DNA of 36,956 bases from Desulfofustis sp. (GTDB lineage: Bacteria > Desulfobacterota > Desulfobulbia > Desulfobulbales > Desulfocapsaceae). The translations under genes were made by a program, and so were the position numbers. Below the pieces are notes generated by a model. It saw nothing but the letters and a program-made list of their open reading frames with translations, was not told where the DNA came from and made no database searches. How positions within the stretch are numbered: position 1 is the stretch's first letter; every line of letters starts with the position of its first letter. Shown here in pieces: positions 16,087-26,108 of this stretch. Where the stretch lies: NCBI GenBank assembly GCA_013042475.1, contig JABDQA010000030.1:1-36956 (forward strand), read 5' to 3'.

Positions 16087-19000
16087 TCAAGCGAATCTTT
16101 TTAGCTGTTGTCCTTCTCCTGGCCATCACCGCCGCGACGGCAGCCTTTTTTCTGACCACTTCGATGGGACTGCAGGCGGCCACTTTTCTTGTCTCTCATC
16201 TTTCGGCCGGGCGGCTGGTCATCGGCGACAGTCATGGCCAGATTCTGGGAAACTGGCGCCTTGAACATGTCACGGTCCACACCAGTGGGGTGGATGTTTC
16301 CGTGGAGCGGTTGTCCTGTACATGGGAGCCCGGGCTGCTTTTGGAAAAAACATTTCAGGCTGCCCAGCTCTCCGCCGAAAATGTCGATATCATCCTCAAA
16401 GACCAGGGTCAGAAGAGCAATGAGCAGCGCGGTGAATTTGTCCCACAGGAAATAACTCTGCCCCTGGCGATTTTCATCAACAGCCTGCAGGTCAATGGGT
16501 TAAGCATCTCCACCCTGGGCGGTGCGCAGCTGTATGCGGTGGATTCCTTCTCGTCCCGGTTCTCCCTGACGGGAGATCGTCTTGAGATCAGTGATATTCT
16601 ATTCACCAGCCAATATTTGAGCGGTTCTGCAGAGGCCGGTTTAACTTTGTCCGGGGACTGGCCCCTCGATCTCGTATCAGACGTGCGGGCCACGCAACCC
16701 GGCTGCAGCGACATCCGCGGGCGCATGACGGTGTCTGAGACCCTGTCAGACCCGCAGCTTGATCTGCTGATCAGCGCTCCGGCTGAACTGCAGCTCGATT
16801 TGGCTGTTGCCCGCTTGTTTGGTGATCTCTCCTTTCAAGCCGTGCTCACTGGATCCTCGGTGGAACTGGGCGACATTTGCAACAGCTTTCCCGATGCCCT
16901 GGTCGATTTTGACCTGAGCGCAGGGGGCCAGGTGGAGAGTATCAGAGGCAGTGCGCAGGCGACTGTTCAGTTGGCCGAAGCGTTGCCGATGTCTGCTCAG
17001 CTCGATTTCGGATTCGACGGCCAGGCGCTGACCATCGACCAGGGGATACTTGGCTATGGAAAGAACCATGCGGGCCTGAGCGGGGCAGTTAGCCTGGCAC
17101 CGCAGTTGGCCTGGGATGGTCTGGTCCTGGTCGATTCATTTGATCTCTCCGATCTGGCACCGGTTCCGCTGGCACATGTTGGCGGCCGGGTCAGAGTGTC
17201 TGGCAGTTTCGATGGTGAACAGCTCGCCTACCTGGCTGATGTGGAGGAGTTCGAGATATTGTTGGATGAACTGGATCTGGCTCTGGGCGGAGATCTTTCT
17301 CTGGCGGGGGATCAGCAGGGACTAGAGATCAGATCCTGCACAATCGATTGCGGAGAGGGAAAAATAAATCTGGCCGGCAGGTTAGACTGGTCTGACGGGT
17401 TCCAGTGGGAGGGCGGGGTACAGCTGGATTCTTTCGATCCTTCCGAAATCGGATCGCTGCCTGAGGGCAGCATAAACGGCAGTTTCTCGAGCAGGGGCCG
17501 GATCGACGCCGCGGATATCCTGGTCGAAACCGAGATCGTAACACTCACCGGGGTGCTGGAAGGCTACGAGCTGAGCGGCGGCGGCGACCTAGTGTATCGC
17601 GATCAGATCCTGACCATTGCCAATCTGAATATAACCAACGGCAATAACAGGTTCTATGCGACGGGTACGGTGGCCGACCGCTTCGACCTCAACTTTGTCT
17701 TCAATGGGGCTGAACTGGAGCGTATTCTCCCAAAACTGAGCGGTACCTTGGACGTCAACGGAGTATTGCGCGGTCCGCGTTCCGCACCGGAGGCTCAATT
17801 CACCTTGAGAGGGGCCGAGTTAGGCTATCTGGATAATTTTGCCGGAAGCGTGGCAGCCGAAATTGACCTATCGCCGGCTGAATTGTCCGGTAAAGGTACA
17901 GTGCGGGCCGACAACATGAATCTGGCCGGGGTACAGGCCGATGCGTTCGGTCTGAAGGCGGAGGGGACGATATCCTCACACATGTTGAGCGCAGAACTGG
18001 TGCTGGAGCAAACCAGGCTTCAGGCCGAAGCCAGCGGCAGTGTCGATGACCACGGCTGGCAGGGAGACATCGGCGGGTTGGTAGTCAGCGATTCCCGATT
18101 CGGTTCCTGGGCTCAGCAGGACAGCGCCCATCTTCGCGCCGGACCAGACGAGGCGGTGCTCGACAGGCTCTGCCTCTCTTCAAATGAAAATCAGCTCTGT
18201 GCACAGGCACGTTGGGAGAAGACCACGGGCTGGTCGCTCGCCTTCGATGACCTGAAACTGGCGCTCTCCAGCCTGAACGACTGGTCCATCCTCGAGCAAA
18301 AGATCGGAGGAGTAGTTGCGGCGGATTTCAAGGTGGAGGGTATCGACACCTCCATAGTCTCGGGCACCGGCAATGTCACCGTCCCCGAACTGGAACTGGA
18401 GCTGGGGCCCAATCGTTTCTTCGAACAGTTTATCTGGTACGATACCCAGGTGTCCTTTTATATACAGGATCAGGACCTGACCACCACCTTTCAGACGCGC
18501 TTCGTTGACGACAGCAGGTTCAGCGGGACAATCAGCCTCGAAGATGGTGTCGCATTTTCAGGTGAATTTAGTGATCTGCCGTTGCTGGGATCCATCGAAG
18601 CGGATATCAAGGAGCTTGATATCCTGAGTGCGGTGACCTCCGATTTCCTCCTGCCGAAGGGCAGTCTCTACGCCAATGTAAATCTCAACGGCACTCTCGG
18701 AACCCCCGGTATTGAGGGAGATGTTCTGCTCCAGCAAGGTGATTTGAGGATTCCAATGCTGGGAGCTCAATTAACCGGAGTGAAAGGCACTATCCGGTTC
18801 ATGGGCCGACGGCTGGAACTGGATTTGAGCGGAGATTCGGGCAGCGGCCAAATCCGTGCGGCAGGGTTGTTCGACTTCAGCCGGGAGCCCTGGCAGGCGG
18901 GGCTCACCCTCTCCGGCACTAACGCCAATCTGCTCAATCGAAGGATGATCACTCTCACCGCCGATCCGGACCTGGAGCTGCAGTTGGGAGCGACTGGGGG

Positions 19001-19847
19001 CTCGCTGGTGGGCCGGGTGGCGGTATCCGAGGCCTTGGTAGAAGTTGAGAAAATAGATCGATCGACCTCTGAGTCTAGTGATGTGGTCTTTGTCGACGAT
19101 CTTTCAGAATCGTCCTCGTGGCCGTTTCGTTATGATCTGGATTTGATTCTCGGCGATCAGGTGGAGGTTGTCGGTCATGGCTTGACCGCTCGACTTGAGG
19201 GGCAATTGAAAGTTGCCAGCAACCCCAATAATATAACCGTTGGCAGGGGACGTCTCGATATAGTCGACGGCAGTTTCGCAATTTTCGGCAGTCCCTTGAC
19301 CATTGAACGGGGGCGGTTGTCCTTCAATGGGGGACCGGTGGATAATCCGGGACTCGATATCAGGGCCTCAAAGAGGGTGGATGAAGCTGGATTCGGTGCC
19401 AATGGAGTCAAAGTGGGGGTCAATGTCACCGGCAGTGCCGCCGAGTTCGAGATGGAGCTCTTTGCTCTTCCGTCCATGGAAGATGCAGATATACTGGCCT
19501 ACATTCTCCTAGACAAACCATTGACCAATGATCAGAGAAACGCTGGAGTGATCAGCGCCGCCGCCGAGGCCATCGGCCTGGGAAAAGGCACCAGGCTCCT
19601 CAGTGATGTGAGTTCGATGCTGTCCGTTGACGATATCCGGGTCGAAGGCAGGATGGAGAGCCAGGAGACCTCGCTGGTCGTCGGCAAAAACCTGTCCGAA
19701 CAGCTCTCGGTGAGCTACGATTACAACCTGTTCAAGAACGCCGGTTCGTTCAGGGTACGCTACCAGTTTGGCAAGGGCTTTTCAGTGGAGAGCAGGAACT
19801 CTATGGAGTCAAACGCGGTTGAGCTGCTCTTTTCGGTTGAGCGCTAA
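16083..19847 (+). CDS. tamB: Translocation and assembly module protein TamB (AsmA-like, DUF490)
   Basis: A 1254-residue envelope-spanning protein. It has a GTG start overlapping the tamA stop (GTGA). An N-terminal signal anchor (IFLAVVLLLAITAATAAFFL) is followed by a very long periplasmic stretch of beta-rich repeats full of LxLxG-type strands. This fits the hydrophobic-groove architecture of AsmA-like lipid-transfer proteins. The C-terminal ~350 residues form the TamB domain, including GRGRLDIVDGSFAIFGSPLTIERGRLSF-type strands and a final VRYQFGKGFSVES. It acts with TamA. Length is in the usual range and no frameshift is seen. Confidence 0.92.
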   Translation: MIKRIFLAVVLLLAITAATAAFFLTTSMGLQAATFLVSHLSAGRLVIGDSHGQILGNWRLEHVTVHTSGVDVSVERLSCTWEPGLLLEKTFQAAQLSAENVDIILKDQGQKSNEQRGEFVPQEITLPLAIFINSLQVNGLSISTLGGAQLYAVDSFSSRFSLTGDRLEISDILFTSQYLSGSAEAGLTLSGDWPLDLVSDVRATQPGCSDIRGRMTVSETLSDPQLDLLISAPAELQLDLAVARLFGDLSFQAVLTGSSVELGDICNSFPDALVDFDLSAGGQVESIRGSAQATVQLAEALPMSAQLDFGFDGQALTIDQGILGYGKNHAGLSGAVSLAPQLAWDGLVLVDSFDLSDLAPVPLAHVGGRVRVSGSFDGEQLAYLADVEEFEILLDELDLALGGDLSLAGDQQGLEIRSCTIDCGEGKINLAGRLDWSDGFQWEGGVQLDSFDPSEIGSLPEGSINGSFSSRGRIDAADILVETEIVTLTGVLEGYELSGGGDLVYRDQILTIANLNITNGNNRFYATGTVADRFDLNFVFNGAELERILPKLSGTLDVNGVLRGPRSAPEAQFTLRGAELGYLDNFAGSVAAEIDLSPAELSGKGTVRADNMNLAGVQADAFGLKAEGTISSHMLSAELVLEQTRLQAEASGSVDDHGWQGDIGGLVVSDSRFGSWAQQDSAHLRAGPDEAVLDRLCLSSNENQLCAQARWEKTTGWSLAFDDLKLALSSLNDWSILEQKIGGVVAADFKVEGIDTSIVSGTGNVTVPELELELGPNRFFEQFIWYDTQVSFYIQDQDLTTTFQTRFVDDSRFSGTISLEDGVAFSGEFSDLPLLGSIEADIKELDILSAVTSDFLLPKGSLYANVNLNGTLGTPGIEGDVLLQQGDLRIPMLGAQLTGVKGTIRFMGRRLELDLSGDSGSGQIRAAGLFDFSREPWQAGLTLSGTNANLLNRRMITLTADPDLELQLGATGGSLVGRVAVSEALVEVEKIDRSTSESSDVVFVDDLSESSSWPFRYDLDLILGDQVEVVGHGLTARLEGQLKVASNPNNITVGRGRLDIVDGSFAIFGSPLTIERGRLSFNGGPVDNPGLDIRASKRVDEAGFGANGVKVGVNVTGSAAEFEMELFALPSMEDADILAYILLDKPLTNDQRNAGVISAAAEAIGLGKGTRLLSDVSSMLSVDDIRVEGRMESQETSLVVGKNLSEQLSVSYDYNLFKNAGSFRVRYQFGKGFSVESRNSMESNAVELLFSVER

Positions 19848-19898
19848 ACTTGTCTTCTCCCGCAAGGCGGTGAGCGAACTAATCTATCGGGAATCATC

Positions 19899-20300
19899 AT
19901 GAGCTTACAGACACGAATAACCGCCGATCTGAAGACGGCGATGAAGAACAGGGATCGAGCCAGGACCGATGCAGTACGGGTCCTGATCGGCGAGTTCCAG
20001 CGCCAGCCTGACAAGGAGCTGAGCGATCAGCAGGTTGCGGGAATTATAAAAAAGCTGATAAAATCGGAAAAGGAGCTGCTGGCCGTCTCAGGCCAGGAGG
20101 ACTCTGGTTTTATAGCGGTGCTGGAGGGCTACCTGCCCCAGCAGGCGAGTGAGGAAGAAATAAGGGAGTGGATTTCGGCGCACATCAATTTCAGCGAGTT
20201 CAACAATAAGATGCAGGCCATGAAGCCGATCATGGCCCATTTTGGCGGCAACGCCGACGGCAGTGCGGTCAAGAAGATTCTCCAATCGTTCGACGATTGA
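19899..20300 (+). CDS. GatB/YqeY domain-containing protein
   Basis: A 133-residue helical protein of the YqeY family, related to the tRNA-binding tail domain of GatB. It begins MSLQTRITADLKTAMKNRDRARTDAVRVLIGEFQ and has LEGYLPQQASEEEIREWI and a C-terminal GGNADGSAVKKIL that match the family pattern. YqeY is thought to aid amidotransferases or act in RNA metabolism, but its role is not settled. It lies 51 nt after tamB and 64 nt before trkA on the same strand. It is slightly shorter than the usual ~150 residues. Confidence 0.88.
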   Translation: MSLQTRITADLKTAMKNRDRARTDAVRVLIGEFQRQPDKELSDQQVAGIIKKLIKSEKELLAVSGQEDSGFIAVLEGYLPQQASEEEIREWISAHINFSEFNNKMQAMKPIMAHFGGNADGSAVKKILQSFDD

Positions 20301-20364
20301 GCGAAAAGACAATTTTGCCACAGTATCCAAAGGACCAGGACATTAAATTGGGAAAAGCTATTAG

Positions 20365-21768
20365 ATGTTCAAGCGCCTAAAATCGAGAGAGAAAATACTC
20401 ATCCTTGGGCTCGGAGGCGTGGGCTACTATCTGGCCAAACGGCTTCAGCATGAGGAATATGCGGTGACCGCCGTCGAACCCGACCCGCAACGCTGCAGGT
20501 ATGTGGACGAAACGCTCGACGTGCGGCTGATCCGCGGCGAGGCGATGGATATTGACTGCTGGCGGGAAGCCAACGCCAAGAACATGGCCTGCGTTATCTG
20601 CGTCACCGACAATGATGCGGTCAATATGATGTCGGCCCAGATTGCCGATAAGTTCGGCATCCCCTACAAGATCGTCAGGGTTCATTCCCTGCAGTTCGGC
20701 CTCGAGGGATCGCTGCTCAGCGGCGCTGACCTGAAGCTCGACCTGCTGATCAATCCCGAGGAGATGGTGGCCCAGGAGATAACCAGGCTGATCAAACTGC
20801 AACACGGCAACGAGGTGATCGACAGCGCCGATCATAAAATCCAGTTGCTGGCCACCCGGATCACCCATGATTCGCCGCTGGCCGACAAGAAGCTTAGAGA
20901 TATTTCCCTGAAGTATTCTGATTTCGACTTTCGGGTGGTGGCGGTTGCCAGGGGCATCACCACCATCATCCCTGATGGCGAGTTCGAGATCCAGCCCCAC
21001 GACCAGATCGTGGTCATGACCGACCGCGAACATCTAGGCGAGATGATGGAAATCGCCGGCGTTCCCCAGGGGGCGCGCCGACGGGTGCTGATTGTCGGCG
21101 GCGGCAGGATCGGCTGTCGGGTTGCTGAATTGCTGAAGAAATCGGTCGGTATGATCCTCATTGAAGAGGATGGTGAGCGGGCCCGGGAGCTTGCCGGGCT
21201 TCTGCCCCATGTGCAGGTTCTGCATGGCGACGGCTCCAAGGCGGATGTCCTCAATCTGGCCGGGGTCCAGGATATCGACACCTTCATCACCACCACGGGC
21301 AGCAACGAAACAAACATCATGAGCTCGCTGCTGGCCAAGAATATGATGTCGAGCAGCAACAACAGCAATGGCAACAGCAGCGAGAAAACCATCGCCGTGG
21401 TCAGCAAAGAGGATTACCAGGTGCTGGCGGCCACCATCGGGCTCGACATTGCCCTGAACAAGAAAATCATGGCAGCGGGAGAAATCATGAAGCACATCCG
21501 CCGCAGCGAACTTATTTCCGCTGCCCACCTGCACGGCTTCGATGCCGAGGTGGTGGAACTGGTGGCGGCGCTCAATTCCCCGATCACCAAACAGCCGCTT
21601 GCCAAACTCGATCCTTTCTACCAGGGCAAGCTCCTGATCGGCGGCGTCTTTCGCGATGGCGCCTGGCAAGTGGCGGTCGGCAAAACGCACATCGGTGCCC
21701 ACGAGCGGGTTATCGGGGTCTGCCTGTCGATGCAGCTCAAAGAGATGCGAAAGCTGTTTTCCGTCTAA
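20365..21768 (+). CDS. trkA: Trk system potassium uptake regulatory protein TrkA
   Basis: A 467-residue cytosolic RCK protein that binds NAD(H) and gates the TrkH/TrkG potassium channel. It is made of two tandem TrkA-N/TrkA-C halves. The first Rossmann loop is GLGGVG (15-20) and the second GGGRIG (246-251), each followed by a TrkA-C domain. An unusual Ser/Asn-only tract SSSNNSNGNSS (329-339) interrupts the second half just after ETNIMSSLLAKNM. It is encoded by AGC/AAC-type codons. No trkH lies in the window. TrkA is recognised with confidence; the insertion is the odd feature. Confidence 0.93.
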   Translation: MFKRLKSREKILILGLGGVGYYLAKRLQHEEYAVTAVEPDPQRCRYVDETLDVRLIRGEAMDIDCWREANAKNMACVICVTDNDAVNMMSAQIADKFGIPYKIVRVHSLQFGLEGSLLSGADLKLDLLINPEEMVAQEITRLIKLQHGNEVIDSADHKIQLLATRITHDSPLADKKLRDISLKYSDFDFRVVAVARGITTIIPDGEFEIQPHDQIVVMTDREHLGEMMEIAGVPQGARRRVLIVGGGRIGCRVAELLKKSVGMILIEEDGERARELAGLLPHVQVLHGDGSKADVLNLAGVQDIDTFITTTGSNETNIMSSLLAKNMMSSSNNSNGNSSEKTIAVVSKEDYQVLAATIGLDIALNKKIMAAGEIMKHIRRSELISAAHLHGFDAEVVELVAALNSPITKQPLAKLDPFYQGKLLIGGVFRDGAWQVAVGKTHIGAHERVIGVCLSMQLKEMRKLFSV

Positions 21769-21788
21769 ATACGCGCCCCTCCATCCGG

Positions 21789-21803
21789 AGCCGCATCACG
21801 GCT
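21789..21803 (+). terminator. Short stem-loop after trkA (weak terminator candidate)
   Basis: AGCCG-CATCA-CGGCT, 5-bp stem, followed by pyrimidine-rich sequence that includes a TTTTT run about 25 nt on. Weak on its own. The rest of the 174-bp trkA to sugar-dehydrogenase gap shows nothing else I can support. Confidence 0.25.
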
Positions 21804-21942
21804 GCCTCCTTTCTTGATTCGATCAATTTTTCTTCGCATCATCCGAACTGGCTTTATCCCTCCATCGTGAATATTAAGAAGATGGAAACAATGAACGAGG
21901 AACGTAGAGGGGGTATCTTCGTCAAAACAGCAGGAGTTTGCT

Positions 21943-23082
21943 ATGCCAGGCCATCTTATTAAATTCGTAATTATCTTGGTTGTTGGTTTTATGGCCGTTT
22001 CCACGTTTAACTTAGACGCTGAAGCTGCCCAACTTACCGGCTCAGCCGGCTCGGTGGTCAAGGTCGAAGAATATGCGGTATTCGACGAACCCTGGGCGAT
22101 GACCTTTCTGCCCGGCGGCGAGCTGCTGGTCACCGAAAAGTCCGGCACCTTGCTGCTGGTGAAAGGTGAAGGCACCTCCAAGGTCCCTGTGGCCGGAGTA
22201 CCGGAGGTGGCATACGGGGGACAGGGTGGGCTGGGCGATATCATCCTCCATCCCGACTACGCGACCAACTCCATCGTCTACCTGTCCTATGCCGAGGAGG
22301 GACGCTCGGGTAAGAAGGGGGCAGCGGTCGCCATGGCCGAATTCCACCACGACACAGCGGTCCCGGCGCTGAAGAATCTTAAGGTTATCTGGCGTCAGGA
22401 ACCCAAAACCACTGGCAGCGGACACTACTCGCACCGTCTTGTGTTCAGTCCCGACAAAAAGCTGTTCATCACCTCCGGGGAGCGTCAAAAGCAGAAACCC
22501 TCACAGGATTGGAATCAGAACCTGGGCAAAATTATCCGTCTCAACCCGGACGGTACCGTTCCGCCGGGCAACCCTTACCAGGACAAGGGTGAGCTGGCTC
22601 GAACCTACTGGTCAATTGGCCATCGTAATATTCTGGGTATCGCCTTCGCCAAAGATGGCCGTCTCTGGAGCCACGAGATGGGGCCCAAGCATGGCGACGA
22701 GTTCAATCTGATCGTTGCCGGCGAAAATTATGGCTGGCCCCTGGTCTCCTGGGGGAACCAGTATTCGGGTAGAGATATCCCCGACCATGACACCCGTCCC
22801 GATCTCAACGCCCCTGAACTTTACTGGGTGCCGACCGTCGCGCCGTCGGGTCTGATCATCTATGAGGGGGACGTGTTCCCTCAGTGGCGAGGCAATGGGA
22901 TCATGGGCGGTCTCGCCTCCCAATCGCTACTGCGCATCCGACTCGAAGGCGACCAGGCTGAAGAGGTGGAGCGTTTTTCCATGGGCAAACGGATTCGTGA
23001 GGTGGAGCAGGGCCCCGCAGGGGCAATCTGGGTGCTCGAGGACCGGAGCGGCGGACGTCTTCTTAAACTCACCAGCCCATGA
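21943..23082 (+). CDS. Periplasmic PQQ-dependent aldose sugar dehydrogenase (YliI/Asd-like)
   Basis: A 379-residue secreted protein: hydrophobic signal segment with a likely cleavage after AEA near residue 28, then a six-bladed beta-propeller of the soluble glucose/aldose dehydrogenase family. Typical blocks are [58 protein letters not shown] (active-site His region), [28 protein letters not shown] and a [10 protein letters not shown] strand. It would oxidise aldose sugars with PQQ and calcium; whether this host makes PQQ cannot be seen here. GGAG precedes the ATG by about 8 nt. It stands alone. Confidence 0.9.
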   Translation: MPGHLIKFVIILVVGFMAVSTFNLDAEAAQLTGSAGSVVKVEEYAVFDEPWAMTFLPGGELLVTEKSGTLLLVKGEGTSKVPVAGVPEVAYGGQGGLGDIILHPDYATNSIVYLSYAEEGRSGKKGAAVAMAEFHHDTAVPALKNLKVIWRQEPKTTGSGHYSHRLVFSPDKKLFITSGERQKQKPSQDWNQNLGKIIRLNPDGTVPPGNPYQDKGELARTYWSIGHRNILGIAFAKDGRLWSHEMGPKHGDEFNLIVAGENYGWPLVSWGNQYSGRDIPDHDTRPDLNAPELYWVPTVAPSGLIIYEGDVFPQWRGNGIMGGLASQSLLRIRLEGDQAEEVERFSMGKRIREVEQGPAGAIWVLEDRSGGRLLKLTSP

Positions 23083-23090
23083 GCAGAACC

Positions 23091-23119
23091 GCCTGACGTG
23101 CGTTGATCACCCGTCAGGC
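23091..23119. terminator. Hairpin between convergent genes (bidirectional terminator candidate)
   Basis: Perfect 8-bp inverted repeat GCCTGACG (23091-23098) and CGTCAGGC (23112-23119), overlapping the last codons of the convergent GST gene. No T-run on either side. Its location between two facing stop codons is the main support. Confidence 0.35.
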
Positions 23120-23745
23120 ATGAGTATTTCCTGGCTTGAGTCCGGGACCTTGTAGCCGGTCTGGAAGGCGGGTCGCTGTGCCAGTCGCAAATACCAATCG
23201 AGTACGTTGGGATAGGCATGCAGATCTATCTTCTGGAACTGGTAGCGGCTCACCCAGGGCCAGATTGCGATGTCGGCGATGGTCAAGTCGTCGACAGCCA
23301 CATGGCGCTGGCCTTCCAACTGGCTGTCAAGCACGCCGTACAACCGTATCGCCTCCTGTAGATAGCGTTCTTCAGCATACGCAGATTTGCCCGGGTTGAA
23401 CTGCAGGAAGTGGTGCGCCTGGCCCAGCATGGGACCCTGGCCCGCCATCTGCCACATCAGCCACTGCATAACCCGCCACTTGTCATTGGCATTATCGGGC
23501 AGCAACTTGCCGGATTTCTCGGCGAGATAGAGCAGAATGGCGCCGGACTCGAAAATTGATTGTCCCGTATCCTCGTCAATAATAGCGGGGATTTTATTGT
23601 TGGGATTGATTGCCAAAAAGTCCGGGTCGAACTGTTCACCTTTGCTGATATCCACCGGCACCGCCTGATAGGGCAGTGCCACCTCTTCGAGCATGATCGA
23701 AATCTTACGACCGTTCGGTGTTCCCCAGGTGTAGAGCTTTATCAT
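23107..23745 (-). CDS. Glutathione S-transferase, YfcG/YghU-like
   Basis: A 212-residue GST. The N-terminal domain opens with MIKLYTWGTPNGRKISIMLEE, the TPNGxKxxxxLEE signature of the bacterial Nu-class (YfcG/YghU) enzymes. Thr9 and Asn11 in that class activate glutathione disulfide rather than a Ser/Tyr. NNKIPAIID carries the cis-proline and IFESGAILLYLAEK the gamma-glutamyl site. The C-terminal domain has WLMWQMAGQGPMLGQAHHF. Likely a disulfide-bond reductase. It neighbours GFA, gshA and formylglutamate hydrolase genes, a glutathione-centred group. Confidence 0.9.
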   Translation of the reverse strand: MIKLYTWGTPNGRKISIMLEEVALPYQAVPVDISKGEQFDPDFLAINPNNKIPAIIDEDTGQSIFESGAILLYLAEKSGKLLPDNANDKWRVMQWLMWQMAGQGPMLGQAHHFLQFNPGKSAYAEERYLQEAIRLYGVLDSQLEGQRHVAVDDLTIADIAIWPWVSRYQFQKIDLHAYPNVLDWYLRLAQRPAFQTGYKVPDSSQEILMPDG

Positions 23746-23842
23746 TTTTTTCCCTCCGAGTTTTATGTTGACCCGACACAGCAGTTCACCCTCTCAGGGC
23801 TACTCTTTAGCAGTGCAGAGCGATAATGTGGCCGTCGGACTG

Positions 23843-24256
23843 TCAAGGCTGAGTATCGTAGAGCTTTATGCCCTCGGGAAGCTGATACCAGCTCACCTTT
23901 TCCTGCACCCATACATGCCGTGCGGGTGCGAAAATCGTGTCGTCGGCCAGATTAACCGGCATCAGCTTCAGTTTTACCGTTTCCATGGCAGCAGGATTGT
24001 AGTGGTAGATTCTGTTACCGCAGTCCGGACAGAACTTTGCCACATTCAGGTTGCCGCTGTCAGCCACTCTGCTCCATTCCTTCAAATTACCCCTGAACTC
24101 GATGTCGTCGACATCAATTATTGCGGTGACGCTGAACGGACTGGTCGACAGCTTTCGACATTCGCTACAATGGCATGCCTGAACCATTTTGGGCGGCTTG
24201 TGTAAGGTATAGGTGACTTGCCCGCATTGACACGAACCTTCGATTGGAAATTTCAT
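23843..24256 (-). CDS. GFA/CENP-V family zinc protein (glutathione-dependent formaldehyde-activating-like)
   Basis: A 137-residue single-domain protein with a full set of zinc-binding cysteines: C9 and C11 (GSCQCG), C28, C30 and C33 (ACHCSEC), and C76 and C79 (FCPDCGNRIYHY). This is the CENP-V/GFA fold. Some members were reported to speed S-hydroxymethylglutathione formation, but many have other or unknown roles. It is divergent from gshA, 165 bp away, and lies next to a GST on its own strand. The divergent region (24257-24421) is AT-rich but no clear operator was found. Confidence 0.88.
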   Translation of the reverse strand: MKFPIEGSCQCGQVTYTLHKPPKMVQACHCSECRKLSTSPFSVTAIIDVDDIEFRGNLKEWSRVADSGNLNVAKFCPDCGNRIYHYNPAAMETVKLKLMPVNLADDTIFAPARHVWVQEKVSWYQLPEGIKLYDTQP

Positions 24257-24421
24257 TTGCTCATCCCCCCATGACTATTTGCGGTTGCTTACTGTTAAAA
24301 CTGGCACCACTATATATTCTGGATTATATCAAAAGCCTTTATGGTTAAATTATAATTTCTCCGAGAAATATTTCGAGCCGGTGCGAAACCTGCCGATCAA
24401 TAAAAATATTCGAGTAGCAGA

Positions 24422-25993
24422 TTGGAATCCATACTGAACAGACAATTGAAACTGCTGGCGGCAGGCGGTGCCCATCTATTTCTCAAGGAAACTCTGCACG
24501 GAGTTGAAAAAGAAGGGTTGCGGGTGGACAGCACGGGCACGTTGTCCCAGAAACCGCACCCGCAAGGTCTCGGTTCCGCCCTGACCAACAGCAACATAAC
24601 CACCGATTTCTCCGAGTCCCAGCTGGAACTCATTACCCCGGTGTACAAAGACCCAGAAACCGCACTTCAGTTTCTCAGGGACCTGCACTGCTTCGTCTAC
24701 AGCCATCTCGACGACGAATTGATCTGGGCCGGCAGTATGCCTTGCCATATCCCTGATCCCGCACGTATTCCCATTGCCCGCTATGGTTCCTCGAACGTCG
24801 GCCGGATGAAATCGGTCTACCGCATCGGTCTTAAACACCGGTACGGCAAACTGATGCAGTCCATTGCCGGCATCCATTACAATTTTTCCCTCTCAGATCA
24901 ATTCTGGAAAGCGTTTCAGGCGATCCTGGTCAATACGGATGATCTACAGCTGTTCCGTTCCGCCTCATATTTCAAAATGATCCGCAACTTTCGCCGACAC
25001 TCCTGGCTTCTGCTCTATCTTTTCGGGGCCTCGCCGGTGTTGTGCGAGTCATTTCTGAAAGACAGGGAGCACCAGCTCCAGAGGTTGCATGGCCAGACAC
25101 TCTATTTGCCCCATGCGACGTCGTTGCGGATGAGTGATCTCGGCTATTCAACCCGCGCCCAATCCTCGCTTGACATCTGTTTCAATCACCTGAGCACCTA
25201 TGTCGATTCGCTGCGCAAGGCAATTCAAACCACCTATCCTTCTTACGAGAAGATAGGCATAAAGGTGAATGGCCGCTATCGCCAGCTCAACGACACCATT
25301 TTGCAGATCGAAAATGAACACTACTCCGATGTACGTCCCAAGCGGGTCACCGGGGCAGGGGAGAGACCGCTGCATGCGCTGAGAAATCGGGGTGTGGAGT
25401 ATATAGAGATTCGCAACACCGATGTGAATCCTTTGCTGCCTCTGGGTATCGATCTGCAGCAGGCCCTGTTTCTCGATACTTTCCTGATAAGCTGTCTGCT
25501 TATGGACGAGCAGGTCATTGGCGATGCCGAATGCAGGATGGTGAGCGACAACACCCAGAAAGTGATCACCAGGGGGCGAAAGCCGGGATTGATGCTCAGC
25601 ACGCCCGTTGGGGAGCACTTGCTGACCGATCTCGGCACCTCCTTGCTCGATCAGATGCTCGCGACCGGCCAGCTTCTTGACGAGGTGCATGCCACCAAAG
25701 CATACAGCTCAGCGGTTGAAGCCCAGATCGAAAAGCTCAGGGACCAGGCCCTTACGCCCTCGGCCCAAGTGATAAGCGCCCTGCAGGAGTCAGGGGCGGA
25801 TTACACCGAGTGGGTTCTGCTGAAAAGTCAGGAGCACCGGGAAACGTTCGGCCCCATGGACCCGAAAACACAGGTCTATGACATTCTGACCCGACACGCC
25901 CTGGACTCCATCAAAACGCAGCGCCGGCTCGAAGAGAGCGATACCCAAGATTTCGACGCTTTCCTCAAAGACTTTCTGGCAGTTACCAAATAG
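24422..25993 (+). CDS. gshA: Glutamate-cysteine ligase GshA (proteobacterial type)
   Basis: A 523-residue enzyme, close to E. coli GshA (518). It forms gamma-glutamylcysteine from glutamate, cysteine and ATP, the first step of glutathione synthesis. Matching blocks are GVEKEGLRVD, SNITTDFSESQLELITP, AGSMPCHIPD, IARYGSSNVGRMKSVYRIGL and SIAGIHYNFSL (glutamate and metal/ATP site), and later YIEIRNTDVNPLLP. The frame is closed upstream at 24401, so the first start is TTG 24422 with no good ribosome-binding site, suggesting low expression. The start remains uncertain. No gshB is present in the window. Confidence 0.93.
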   Translation: MESILNRQLKLLAAGGAHLFLKETLHGVEKEGLRVDSTGTLSQKPHPQGLGSALTNSNITTDFSESQLELITPVYKDPETALQFLRDLHCFVYSHLDDELIWAGSMPCHIPDPARIPIARYGSSNVGRMKSVYRIGLKHRYGKLMQSIAGIHYNFSLSDQFWKAFQAILVNTDDLQLFRSASYFKMIRNFRRHSWLLLYLFGASPVLCESFLKDREHQLQRLHGQTLYLPHATSLRMSDLGYSTRAQSSLDICFNHLSTYVDSLRKAIQTTYPSYEKIGIKVNGRYRQLNDTILQIENEHYSDVRPKRVTGAGERPLHALRNRGVEYIEIRNTDVNPLLPLGIDLQQALFLDTFLISCLLMDEQVIGDAECRMVSDNTQKVITRGRKPGLMLSTPVGEHLLTDLGTSLLDQMLATGQLLDEVHATKAYSSAVEAQIEKLRDQALTPSAQVISALQESGADYTEWVLLKSQEHRETFGPMDPKTQVYDILTRHALDSIKTQRRLEESDTQDFDAFLKDFLAVTK

Positions 25994-26108
25994 CTGGCAG
26001 GAGCTTAACTCACCTACTGCAAATCCCCTGTGCACTTCTGCTGCAGTCGCCAAAACCGTGGCAGGCTCTAGAACCATTGCTGCTTTCGTTACAGAACGGT
26101 GCTGACCG

